Shown here piece by piece: positions 37,000 to 46,155 of a stretch of DNA of 64,000 nucleotides. Made by a program: the position numbers and the translations under genes. Source of the DNA: Chloroflexi bacterium TSY (lineage in GTDB: Bacteria; Chloroflexota; Anaerolineae; Caldilineales; Caldilineaceae); contig JAHBNG010000014.1 in assembly GCA_019217005.1 (NCBI GenBank), forward strand, positions 1 to 64,000, read 5' to 3'. Position 1 is the first letter of the stretch, and every line of letters starts with the position of its first letter. The notes below the pieces were generated by a model. The model was not told the DNA's origin. It was given only the letters and a program-made list of their open reading frames with translations, and searched no databases.

Positions 37000-38493
37000 A
37001 TTTGACAAAAGAGACAAAAGTCATCTCAATAGATTGCATCAAGAAAAAAGTGCGAAAAAGGAGCCATCAAGATGCAATTGCCGATAGTGAATGTAGCGCC
37101 ACTGGTCAGGGAGCATAGCGAAACCTTTCGTTCAGTATTTGCCAATCGTAAACAGTTTCGCCACTTTGAAAACTATCTGACGGGTCTGATGGTCTTGGAC
37201 AACAAAAGCATGGCAAATATTGCCCGCTGCATTCTAGATAGTGCAGATAAGACGAATATATCACGGTATTTGAGTGAAGCTCCTTGGCGAGCCGAAAAAA
37301 CTCAATGATGAGCGTATAGGTTACATGAAGTCAGAGACAGCACAATACCAACGTTCAGAGTCAGAATCGGTATTAGCGATTGACGATACACTATGTGAAC
37401 ACGTGGGAAGTCTGTTCGAGTATATCGATACACACTACAATCATAGCAATGGTCAGCATCCACTGGCTCATAACTTAGTCACAAGTCACTATGTCAGTGG
37501 CGCTGTTCGTTTTCCGGTCGATGCAAGTATCTACCGACGGTACGAAGAGTTTACCGACTGGGAAGCATTTGTGGAAAACCATTTCCCAGTGACTGAGATT
37601 CCCAAGAAAAAGAAAGAACGAACCGCTTTTCATAAACGAGTGGATAGCCACCTATTAACTGACCCCGCCTTTCGAGGGCTAGACGAAGCGTTTAAGACCA
37701 AGATAACCATTGCCAGTGAACTGGTTGAAAAAGCTGTTGAACGAACCCTTATCTTTGGTTGGGCTCTCTTCGATGGTTGGTATCTCGCTCCAGATCTTCT
37801 AGCTGTACTCGATCGTCTGAATAAAGATTGGATCAGCATCTTGAAGTGCAATCGCAATCTGGAGACAAATAGCTTTCGTTTGCGAGATGAAGACGGTCAG
37901 CCAATAACTTTCGAGGGGCCACATATTAAAGTCAAAGAGTTGGTCCCCTACATCCCCCAGAATGCCTACAAACCTGTCACCATTGATGGTCGTACTTACT
38001 ATACCTTTACCATGACTGTGCGTATCCCTTCTATCGGCAAGGTACGCATCGTGATTAGTTTTGATAATCCTGAATTGCAAGGCAATTAGGCCGTTTTAGT
38101 GACCAATCGCACTGATTGTAATGCCAAACGCATTCTCTCGATTTACCTGCTTCGTTGGCCTATCGAGACGGTTTATCAGGATGGTAAACAACTGCTTGGC
38201 CTTGATGAATATTGCATGCGAACTGCCCACGCCTTTCAAAAACATTGGTCTCTGGTCTTCGTGGCTTATTCTCTCTTGCACCTTGATTGTTTGGGACCAT
38301 CATTGGCTAAAACTCAATTCTCGCCCAGCAAATCCCTTGGTGAGGCTACTCGGCAGCAAGCTCAGTCACTAATTCAAGATCTCATCTTGACTGCACATCA
38401 TGCCTTGAATGACGGACAGGAGATTGCAGAGGTCTTCGCTACCCTTTTCGCCAAACAGCAGGCCTGCTCTGCTTAATTTTGACTTTGTCAAAT
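37000..38493. mobile_element. Insertion sequence with DDE transposase (IS4/IS701-like), about 1.49 kb
   Basis: Short inverted ends ATTTGACAAA (37,000) and TTTGTCAAAT (38,484-38,493) enclose a transposase gene. No clear target duplication is visible. On its right it appears to cut a coding region, since an open frame of 58 codons starts directly at the border. Confidence 0.75.
37072..38476 (+). pseudogene. Transposase, broken by an A6 frameshift and an amber codon
   Basis: The N-terminal part (MQLPIVNVAPLVREHSETF) shifts frame at GCCGAAAAAACTC near 37,300: A5 would restore APWRAEKLNDERIGYM. The main part carries LAIDDTLCEHVGSLFEY with the first catalytic Asp and IFGWALFDGWYL. A TAG at 38,087-38,089 interrupts after ELQGN. 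The same frame continues with AVLVTNRTDCNAKRILSIY and LLRWPIETVYQDGKQLLG containing the catalytic Glu. Two independent lesions make it inactive. Confidence 0.85.
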
Positions 38494-38671
38494 CCGGCAC
38501 CTGCTCAAAATACAACTATCGAGTCCTTTAGAGAATGGACATAGTCTTCTCATTAGCAATATGGAATCCTATCCGGAACTTCAAGGCTTTGTGCGCTCTG
38601 GCGTTCCTATGCCAGAGCAGAATGAGCTCTTGGTTGAGAACATTGCGCGTTATATGAGGCGAGCAAGTTAA
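38494..38671 (+). pseudogene. C-terminal fragment of an unidentified protein at IS border
   Basis: From the IS border an open frame encodes RHLLKIQLSSPLENGHSLLI ... GVPMPEQNELLVENIARYMRRAS and stops at 38,671. There is no start or ribosome-binding site. It looks like the 3' end of a gene whose front was lost when the IS inserted; the family is not recognised. Confidence 0.35.
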
Positions 38672-38729
38672 TCTTTCCTATGTTTTCCCTCGCTTTAAAA
38701 GATAAAGCAAACTCATCGTTTCATGTCGG

Positions 38730-39980
38730 TCAGTTCAGTTGACGAAAAATTACTGTCGAATTATGTCCACCAAAACCAAATGAATTGCTCATAGCGACAT
38801 GAACGGAGAGAGAGGCTTTCTCACCTAATGTTAGATTAGCACCATCGGGTATTTCTGGGTCAACCGAATCCGTGTTTGTCGTTGGCGGAATTTCGTTCGT
38901 TTGAATCGCCATGATGCTTGCTATGGCTTCAATTGCTCCTGCTGCGCCTAATAAGTGACCTGTCATTGATTTTGTCGCACTGATGTGTGTCTTTTGTAGA
39001 TGACCATCCAGTAAACGATGAATGGCTTTGATTTCACTCATGTCTCCAACCGGTGTTGATGTAGCATGAGGATTGATGTAATCAATCTCGGCTGGCGTCA
39101 GATCAGCCTCATCTAGTGCACTCTTCATGCTCAGAAACGCTCCTTCCCCTTCTGGATGGGCAGCTGTTGCATGATAGGCGTCTGCTGAACTACCTCCACC
39201 CACAAATTCGGCGTATATATATGCACCTCGTCGTTGCGCATGTTCATACTCTTCCAGAATCAGAGCTGCGGCACCTTCACCCATCACGAATCCATCCCGT
39301 TCCGTATCAAAGGGACGAGATGCGGTTTCTGGCTCATGGTTCCGAGTTGAAAGCGCTTTCAGTGCATTAAATCCTCCAATCATCGAGGGTGTAACACCTG
39401 CCTCTGAGCCACCGCTCACAATCACATCGGCTTTACCTAAACGTATCTGGTTGAAGGCATCAGTCAAGGCCGCGTTTGATGAAGCACAAGCAGAGGCTGT
39501 ATTGTAGTTGACGCCGCGAAGACCGAAGCGCATAGCAATTTGTCCAGATGAAGAATCCATTAGGAGCTTAGGCAGATACAGCGCGCTAAAACGCGGGATA
39601 CCGCCGTCCACTGCATATTTACTCACCTGTTCTTCGATCGTTTCAAACCCTCCCAACCCAGATGCCCAAATGACGCCCACGCGATCTCGATCGACAATTG
39701 TCAGATCCAATTTTGAGTCTTGAATGGCCTCTTCGGCGACGACGAGAGCATATTGCGTGAAACGATCGGCTCGACGAGCTTCTTTGTGACCCAAATGGTC
39801 GCTTGCGTGGAAATCTTTCACTTCACAGGCAAATTGCGTCTTGAACTGTTCAGCATCAAAACGCGTAATCGGGGCTGCACCGGATTTCCCTGCTATTAGA
39901 TTGTTCCAATATTCTTGTTTATTGTTTCCAATTGGTGTCAATGCACCTAGACCAGTTACAACAACTCGTTTTAGATCCAT
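38730..39980 (-). CDS. fabF: Beta-ketoacyl-ACP synthase II
   Basis: 416 residues, the standard KAS II length. It condenses malonyl-ACP with acyl-ACP in fatty-acid elongation. The catalytic triad is complete: Cys165 in TASACASSNAAL, His305 in NPHATSTPVGD, and His342 in SMTGHLLGAAGAIE. The N-terminal RVVVTGLGALTPIGNN and C-terminal NSFGFGGHNSTVIFR are typical. It stands alone here; other fab genes are not in the window. A long inverted repeat (40,030-40,096) lies about 50 bp upstream of the start and could be an operator or a small element. Confidence 0.96.
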   Translation of the reverse strand: MDLKRVVVTGLGALTPIGNNKQEYWNNLIAGKSGAAPITRFDAEQFKTQFACEVKDFHASDHLGHKEARRADRFTQYALVVAEEAIQDSKLDLTIVDRDRVGVIWASGLGGFETIEEQVSKYAVDGGIPRFSALYLPKLLMDSSSGQIAMRFGLRGVNYNTASACASSNAALTDAFNQIRLGKADVIVSGGSEAGVTPSMIGGFNALKALSTRNHEPETASRPFDTERDGFVMGEGAAALILEEYEHAQRRGAYIYAEFVGGGSSADAYHATAAHPEGEGAFLSMKSALDEADLTPAEIDYINPHATSTPVGDMSEIKAIHRLLDGHLQKTHISATKSMTGHLLGAAGAIEAIASIMAIQTNEIPPTTNTDSVDPEIPDGANLTLGEKASLSVHVAMSNSFGFGGHNSTVIFRQLN

Positions 39981-40358
39981 ATCCTCTATCTTTCCTGGCT
40001 CTTTTCAGGCTAAACGTACTGCATTCGCTCATAAACTTAAAATAAATTTGACCGTTTTCAGTTGAGTGGAAATGGCGAATTTATTTTAAGTTTATGGCAG
40101 TGCTCGATATACTCGTGCATTTCAGAGAGCGCAATTGTCTTCTGCTCATATTCTTTCTTTATATTGAACCCGCGACCAATTTTGGGAGCTGACCAAGATT
40201 CTTTTGGATAGGAACCCAGCTCTGTTTACACTGTGCAGATAATGAGCGAATCATGGTTGGGGCAGATATTATTGTATCATATATTAAAACACCGTACAGG
40301 TTTGAAGGTTGCGGAATAGAAGCCAACGATTCTGTCTTCATCTCTTTCATCTTTTTAA
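39981..40358. other. Intergenic region upstream of fabF
   Basis: Holds the inverted repeat just upstream of fabF. The rest (40,097-40,358) shows no gene or structure I can support. It ends at the left half of an interrupted element A. Confidence 0.5.
40030..40096. promoter_or_regulatory. 19-bp perfect inverted repeat upstream of fabF
   Basis: CATAAACTTAAAATAAATT (40,030-40,048) and its exact complement (40,078-40,096) are separated by 29 bp. It lies 50-116 bp upstream of the fabF start, where a promoter or operator would be expected. No direct duplication flanks it, so a regulatory palindrome and a degraded small element are both possible. Confidence 0.5.
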
Positions 40359-40404
40359 GAGTCTGTACCACAAAGCATGTAAAAGGAGCAGGTTTTCTGA
40401 CTAA

Positions 40405-40505
40405 TGCCATTCCAGAGAAACAAATCCCTGATTTGCCAAGTCGATTTCTCTGGAATGGCTTGAGCTTTTCCAGATCAAATTAGGGATTTTAATTGTTGGA
40501 AAAGC
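40405..40505. mobile_element. Double-hairpin element, copy 2
   Basis: About 100 bp nearly identical to 1650-1748. It is bracketed by CTAA (40,401-40,404 and 40,506-40,509), which is the same as the element A target and shows that the element is mobile. Immediately followed by the IS701-type element. Confidence 0.8.
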
Positions 40506-40509
40506 CTAA

Positions 40510-42120
40510 TACTACTGTGCATCAAGTAAAGGCTCGATAATGTTCGATTTTTGCACAAGATAATGCGAGCGTTTAGCGGAAGCAAGACGACGTTGCTTGT
40601 AGCGAAGGCGCTCGATAGTCTCAGCGAGTGTCAAGACAGGTTTAGGCAGAACGGCATGGAGAAGTTCAACAACCTGTGGCAAAGTGAGAGCGGGGGCATC
40701 ATATTTGAGGAAAAACTGAGAACGAGCCAAGAAACCAAAGGCCAAAATGACTAAGGTCATATGATGATGCCAACCGAGCCAACTGCGAGTTTCATATTCG
40801 TTGAGTCCGAGAAACTGCTTGGCTTGTTCAAAAATGGTTTCAATGGGCCAACGCAAAGCAGAAACAGTGGCGAAGTCATCCAAGGAAGTCTCAAGGGGTG
40901 CATTGGAGAGAAAGTATTGCAGAGAGCAATCGGGATTGCGGCGGACGATGAGCCAGAGAGCAGAACCGGGGAGCCCATTGCGGACAGAGACAATGCGGCG
41001 ACAAGCAATGGAAGCAACGATGAAGCCCTTGGAGCCCTCTTTGAGAACATGCTGTTGCCACTCATGCTCCTGGAAGGTGTCAGCGAGTTGAGCAACGGTG
41101 AGAGGCGTAGGTTCACCAGGCCGGACGCGGAGCTTGGAAGCTTTGCGCCCGCATCCAGATGATGCGGGCAGATAGGTCTGGGGGCTGGAGGTCCAGACAC
41201 GAGTCTCTTTGGGCACTTCAGCAAAGTAGCTGTAAGCGGTTTGGCCATCAATGCAGTCAAGCAGATGAGTATCTTTGCCAAAGGCTTCATCCATAGTGAT
41301 CCAGCGGATGGGCAACGCACCCAGGGCGTGCGTCTGCTCAATCATGGACCAAGCCAATTCATTTTTTGTTTGGAAGGTCAGGTCAGTGGGAAGACCGGTT
41401 TTGTACCGCTTCTCTGCATACTCATCACTAAACCATTCTTGGGGGGATATACAACCGACAGTTCAGTAAGGTATAGCCATGAGAGCTATTATATCCCAGG
41501 AAGACTCCGGCTTGACAGTTGGCGATCTTGCCCAGTTCGCCACACCGCTGCCGCTTGACGCCCACTGACTCTTCTCCTTGCTTGGGAATGTCGCTCCCAT
41601 CCAGGAGTAAGACGCCATTTGCGTCTCCCAACAACTCACCTGTCTGTCGAGTATGTTCCGCCAGCATCGCTTCACCGCTCCAGCGGCTCTGACCCACAAA
41701 GCTTTGCAGGGGCGTACACCGATTCTCCTACTGTCGCCAGCGCGATGTTCTCGGCCGATTTGCGTTTGATTTCGGGGTCTAACAAGCCTCGCATGTAGTG
41801 GTACGCATGCTCTCTCTGAGCCACATGGCTGAAGTATGGACTATATATGGCATGATACTCCTGGAGTTGGTCGGCCAGTGCCGCCAGTTGCTCTTCTGTC
41901 AGTTCCAGCAGCGGCGGGCTTTCCAGTTGGCTGTAGTCATATTGATTGACTGCTTGAGCAAGTTTCATCTTGATTTCCTTTCATCGAAGACTGCTTCATT
42001 TTATTGGCTCTTCAGTCTATCTCATTTTTCCTTTGCATTCTGTTTGCGTTTTGTTAGCAATATGCCCAGAAATATAACGAATTTCCTTTGTGTTTCACAA
42101 TATATTGCTGCACAGTAGTA
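40510..42120. mobile_element. IS701-family insertion sequence (1611 bp)
   Basis: Terminal inverted repeats TACTACTGTGCA (40,510-40,521) and TGCACAGTAGTA (42,109-42,120), flanked by the 4-bp duplication CTAA (40,506-40,509 and 42,121-42,124). A 4-bp duplication of this kind is what I recall for the IS701 family, in agreement with the transposase type. Confidence 0.88.
40512..41968 (-). pseudogene. IS701-family transposase, two frameshifts
   Basis: Three pieces join into one IS701-type protein. The N-terminal piece (MKLAQAVNQYDYSQLESPP) shifts near 41,716, where one extra base follows GTG. The middle piece has GVLLLDGSDIPKQGEESVGV with the first catalytic Asp and NCQAGVFLGYNSSHGYTLLN. A second shift near 41,448 lies in a G6 run (plus strand); G5 would restore LYIPPEWFSDEYAEKRYKTG. 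The C-terminal piece contains WITMDEAFGKD and LRWPIETIFEQAKQFLGLNE with the remaining catalytic residues. Confidence 0.88.
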
Positions 42121-42466
42121 CTAAGTGGTTACCATTTACACACTTTGGGACACACTGTCCTTTTATGGTACGATAGACAAGCTTGCTTATACTAGCGCAT
42201 TCCATGGGATATACTAGGCCCTTAAGGGATCAAGATAAGGGAATGCCACCGCTTCGTGAACTGACAATTTGTGCCGATATTACTACGGCAAAGCCACCCC
42301 GAACAATGAATAATTAATTGTTTTTATTAACGATTCATTGTTCACTAGATCATTACTGTTTACATACCACCTCTACTCACAGATTGACTGGTTCTTTCGG
42401 ACTGAAGACGGTCTAATTCATTTAAATTTGTAGTACAGAGTATATCATTATTTTTCAGGAGATTAT
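42121..42466. other. Leader region of pyk
   Basis: After the right half of element A comes an AT-rich stretch with a hairpin GAACAATGAAT/ATTCATTGTTC (42,301-42,343) and a weaker one GCATTCC/GGAATGC (about 42,198-42,246). One or both may lie in the pyk leader. No gene is seen. Confidence 0.5.
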
Positions 42467-43951
42467 ATGTTGCGCGTCAAAATCGTTTGTACGATTGGCC
42501 CTGCCAGTCGGGACGAAGAAAATCTGAGCAAAATGATTCTTGGGGGAATGAACGTGGCTCGACTAAATATGAGTCACGGAACCCACGAATATCATCGGGG
42601 AACAATTGAGCTGCTCCGCAAATTGTCTTATCAACTCGACAAGCCTATTGCAATTTTAGCCGATCTTCAAGGACCCAAATTACGTGTGGGGAAGATGCAA
42701 GTCGGCGGAGTTCGGCTAGAAGAGGAGGAAACCTTAATTTTAACGAACGACGAGATCGTGGGCGTTGTTGGGCGAGTGCCTGTTCAATATACGAAGTTAC
42801 CTGGTTTAGTTCGTCCTGGCGAGAGAATCTTGCTCGACGATGGGCTTTTAGAATTAGAGGTTCTTGCCAAAACAGAGAACGAGATTCGTACCCAGGTAAT
42901 TGTCGGCGGGATTCTTCACGATAATAAAGGCATTAATTTGCCCGATGCATCGCTCGGCATCCCTGCGATTACAGACAAAGATCGAGATGATGTACGATTT
43001 GCGCTAGAACAAGGGGTAGACTGGATTGCTTTTAGCTTTGTGCGTACCGCTAGCGAAGTAGTGGAATTGAAGTCAATCATCCGAGATCTCTCACCGCCCG
43101 ATGTGATGACACCAGTGATTTCGAAGATTGAGAAGCCAGATGCCGTCAAGAATATAGATGACATCATCGCAGAATCTGATGGAATCATGGTTGCCCGTGG
43201 CGATTTGGGCATTGAAACCAGCCCAGAAGCCGTGCCGATCGTGCAAAAGCAGATTATTGCCAAATGCCATCGCGCTGCCAAACCGGTCATCACAGCAACC
43301 CAGATGTTAGATTCGATGATCCGTAATCCTCGTCCGACTCGAGCTGAGGCGAGCGACGTGGCAAATGCCGTTTTAGACGGAACCGACGCCATTATGCTCT
43401 CCGGTGAAACTGCTGCTGGTATATACCCTGTACAAGCGGTGGAGACCATGGCGCGTATTGCACGAGAAGCCGAACGGACAAGAAATAGCGCAATGTTGGA
43501 TTTGACCTATGGTGAACCTGATATCTTCACTGCCGCCGGTGCCGTTTGCCATGCAACAATTCAAACAGCCGCAGACATAAATGCTGCTGCAATCATTGCA
43601 CCAACTGTTACGGGAAATACAGCAAAATTAATCTCGGCATTCCGGCCTGGCGCGCCCGTGATTGCGATTACACCAAACGAGCGTGCTCATCGTCAGCTTT
43701 GCCTCTACTGGGGAACATACCCACTCGTGACAAAAGAGATCTTCAACACAACGGATGAAGTGATCGAAGACGCAATGGAAATTGCACAAAAACATGGGTA
43801 TGTTCAGACTGGTGATATGGTTGTCATTACCGGTGGCATGGCCGGTCCAGTTCGAAGGGCGACAAATTTGATGACTGTACGCACGATTGAATCCATCGTA
43901 AATAGCATTGTCATAGATGGGGAAAAGAGGGCTATCCTTAGCCAGATCTAG
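42467..43951 (+). CDS. pyk: Pyruvate kinase
   Basis: 494 residues. It makes pyruvate and ATP from phosphoenolpyruvate and ADP. N-terminal KIVCTIGPAS and GGMNVARLNMSHGTHEYH, the PK signature ISKIEKPDAVKNIDDI, metal-site region GIMVARGDLGIE, and ATQMLDSMIRNPRPTRAE are all present. The C-terminal domain is complete (VTGNTAKLISAFRPGAPVIA, GDMVVITGG) with a short extension (NSIVIDGEKRAILSQI). ATG preceded by CAGGAGATT. It converges with rsfS, overlapping by 4 bp at the stop codons. Confidence 0.97.
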   Translation: MLRVKIVCTIGPASRDEENLSKMILGGMNVARLNMSHGTHEYHRGTIELLRKLSYQLDKPIAILADLQGPKLRVGKMQVGGVRLEEEETLILTNDEIVGVVGRVPVQYTKLPGLVRPGERILLDDGLLELEVLAKTENEIRTQVIVGGILHDNKGINLPDASLGIPAITDKDRDDVRFALEQGVDWIAFSFVRTASEVVELKSIIRDLSPPDVMTPVISKIEKPDAVKNIDDIIAESDGIMVARGDLGIETSPEAVPIVQKQIIAKCHRAAKPVITATQMLDSMIRNPRPTRAEASDVANAVLDGTDAIMLSGETAAGIYPVQAVETMARIAREAERTRNSAMLDLTYGEPDIFTAAGAVCHATIQTAADINAAAIIAPTVTGNTAKLISAFRPGAPVIAITPNERAHRQLCLYWGTYPLVTKEIFNTTDEVIEDAMEIAQKHGYVQTGDMVVITGGMAGPVRRATNLMTVRTIESIVNSIVIDGEKRAILSQI

Positions 43952-44331
43952 AAAACCTTCACGACAACATTGGCTTTACTCCATAAGTCTTCTAGTGAAT
44001 AGAATGAACGCATCTCTTCAGTAAATAGATGAATAACTACATCGCCGTAGTCTAATAGAACCCATCCGCTACCTCCTGCATCAACCCCTTCAATATTTAA
44101 TGGTCGAACACTTTGTTCGAGCCGCAGCTTGAGCAATAATTCCTCTTCTATTGCGCGTGCTTGCCGTTCATTGTGGACTGTTGCGATGACAAAGTAGTCA
44201 GAAACCGAAGATTGCTCACGAATATCAAGTAAAACGATATCGGATGCTTGTCTGTCTTCGACAATATCAACAATTTTATGTGCTAACGTATGACTATCTA
44301 AAGTTTTACCGTCTAAAGTATCTTTGTTCAG
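43948..44331 (-). CDS. rsfS: Ribosomal silencing factor RsfS (probable CTG start)
   Basis: 127 residues. The body matches RsfS (DUF143): HKIVDIVEDRQASDIVLLDI, SSVSDYFVIATVHNERQARA, NIEGVDAGGSGWVLLDYGDV, VIHLFTEEMRSFYSLEDLW. RsfS binds ribosomal protein L14 and blocks subunit joining when nutrients are scarce. No ATG, GTG or TTG lies in frame at a sensible place; a CTG at 44,331 preceded by AGGGGG at 6-nt spacing is the best start, with an in-frame TGA a little upstream (about 44,364). An alternative is that one G is missing in that run, which would connect it to an ATG upstream. The reading frame is otherwise complete and ends against pyk. Confidence 0.85.
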   Translation of the reverse strand: MNKDTLDGKTLDSHTLAHKIVDIVEDRQASDIVLLDIREQSSVSDYFVIATVHNERQARAIEEELLLKLRLEQSVRPLNIEGVDAGGSGWVLLDYGDVVIHLFTEEMRSFYSLEDLWSKANVVVKVF

Positions 44332-44703
44332 AAAGAACCCCCTGTTCTCATATAGATTTCAAGCAAATTTCAGGTAGATGGTCGATTGATGAAGCGTCTC
44401 GACCGTTTTGTTTGCACATCGAGTCTCAACTGTTAGACCTAGTGTAGCACAAAGTTCACTAGCTCTCAAGTGGCATTTAGGTCCTACGCGACAAAGTGTA
44501 TTTGACAGGCAGAGCCCCAAATTTATTGGTAATGGCCCGTTGATTGGCGATTGTTCTTTGCCGACATCTTGCTCGATCTGAGACATCTATATTTCAAATA
44601 TGTTCCAGACCTTACTGGTCACCACCATCATGCTTGTCCAAATATTGATTTTTCGTTAGTCGAGTCTTGCCGTTTTCTTTACAATTTGGTAAGTGGCTGA
44701 TCA
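44332..44703. other. Intergenic region upstream of rsfS
   Basis: About 370 bp between rsfS and the ISL3-type element. I see no convincing gene, promoter or hairpin here. It presumably holds the rsfS promoter, on the minus strand, unless the IS cut it away. Confidence 0.45.
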
Positions 44704-46131
44704 GGATCTCATGTGGTTGACAGGGAAAAACGTTCTTTGCCATGGAGATCGAGCCAAATACGTTGAAAAAGAGAAGAGACATTGCGAATGCCATAGCATC
44801 GACGAGTGATGACCTTAATCTTGTTATTGAGACCTTCAACAAAACCACTGTTGATGCGTTGGTCAAAATAGTTGACAATGGATTGCCAGTGGTTGCGCAG
44901 GGTTTTGATAAAGCCATCAAAGTTATCAAGGGAGGAACGTTCAACTTTGCGAATCCAAGCCTCAAGGCGATGTTCAGCTTGGGCAACAGAGAGTTCCTGG
45001 TTGAAGATGGCGGTCAATTCTTCTCGAAAGGTATAGGCCTGATGAAGGGCTGGTGAATGAGCAAACAAACGTCTAAGCTCCTGCCGCTCTTCAGGATTGA
45101 GAGCCGAGTGATTTTTTGCGTAAGATCCAGAGCATTCCTTTGCAATCTTGGTCATAAGTTTCAGGAGGCAGTTCTTTTTTCAAGCGTCTGAGTTCCTTTT
45201 TTCGGAGGTCGTCAAAGTCATCTCGATAGTTCTGAGCAACATGAAATCGGTCAACAACAGGAGATGCATTCACATCATCATTCTCATTGATAAATTCATC
45301 AATCGCATTGATATAGCCCTCCCACATGTCGGTGGTGCAATAGTTGATGGTGGGGCGTAGTCTCTCAGGAATCTCTTCTAGGAATGCCTTAACCGTCTTT
45401 TTTTTCGATCAGGGGAGAACTCCAAGAATCCGTACCTTGCCCTTGGGTTGACGAGCTGTAATGATCGCACTAAATTTCTTGCGCCCCTTACTTCTGGAGA
45501 TTTCGTCAATCCCCAACGTACCGATTTCGTCGATTTCATCCCAGTTGATTTTGGGCTCTATCAGACGGTTCAATGCGCCTACGACTGCATCGTACCCAAC
45601 TTCTTCTTTGAGGCTTACATCTTCGATTGTACTGTTGATTAGTTGCATGACCAGGTATTCATCATACGCTTGTGTATGAGGACTTCTTTGTTCATACCAA
45701 CTCACAATTTGAGTCGTTGTTGGGTCACAATGACACGACAAACATTGACCCCGTTTGGGCCGTATCAAGATGTAGGTCTCAAGCCCAAAAACTGGGAGAT
45801 GGCGCAAGCTAATTTCTTGACCATGGCCAAATGTACACGCAATCTCAACTCCGCATACACCACATGCTGTTGTTTTTTGGGTGCTTTCTACCCGAATCAA
45901 TAAATGATTTTCAGACGTGATTTCGCTGCTTAACACTTCCACTTCTGGGATATCTAGCGGTACCGTTATTGATGAAGTCATTCTCGATGTCACCTTTTTC
46001 AATCGCTTCGTTTCGGATAACATCTTATTTTATATCATTTTATTTTCGACCGGTACCTCATGATCCGACTGACACAAGATATTTAGCTCGCACTATCCAT
46101 TCATGGCCGGCTTGTCAACCACATGAGATCC
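44704..46131. mobile_element. ISL3-family insertion sequence (1428 bp)
   Basis: 19-bp perfect terminal inverted repeats GGATCTCATGTGGTTGACA (44,704-44,722) and its complement (46,113-46,131). No intact target duplication is visible. The right end is 24 bp from the histidine kinase start codon. The transposase type agrees with ISL3. Confidence 0.9.
44709..46023 (-). pseudogene. ISL3-family transposase, broken
   Basis: The N-terminal part carries the zinc-ribbon motif CGVCGVEIAC...CLSCHCD and GTLGIDEISRSKGRKKF with the first catalytic Asp. A TGA at 45,409-45,411 interrupts after RILGVLP next to an A8 run; the same frame then continues through KTVKAFLEEIPERLRPTI and VVDRFHVAQNYRD. A frameshift at CGCAAAAAATC near 45,118 (A5 would restore WILRKNHSALNPEERQ) separates the last part, which has SGFVEGLNNKIKVITRR with the catalytic Glu. 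Two lesions make it inactive. Confidence 0.88.
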
Positions 46132-46155
46132 AATTGATCCTGGTAAGTTTATCTT

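Larger units (their letters stand above)
40359..42157. mobile_element. Element A, copy 7, split by two later insertions
   Basis: The left half (40,359-40,404, GTACCACAAAGCATGTAAAAGG) and right half (42,121-42,157, CCATTTACACACTTTGGGA) together make one element A. Between them sit the double-hairpin element and an IS701-type IS. The sequence CTAA occurs at 40,401-40,404, 40,506-40,509 and 42,121-42,124, that is, at each junction. Confidence 0.85.

Noticed and set aside
37290..37310. Programmed -1 frameshift at the A6-C run of the IS4/IS701-like transposase
   Set aside because: The heptamer is in the wrong phase for a -1 slip; the needed shift is in the other direction, and a separate amber codon shows the gene is dead.
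44359..44586. 75-residue protein upstream of rsfS
   Set aside because: No ribosome-binding site, no recognisable motif, and composition like non-coding sequence.
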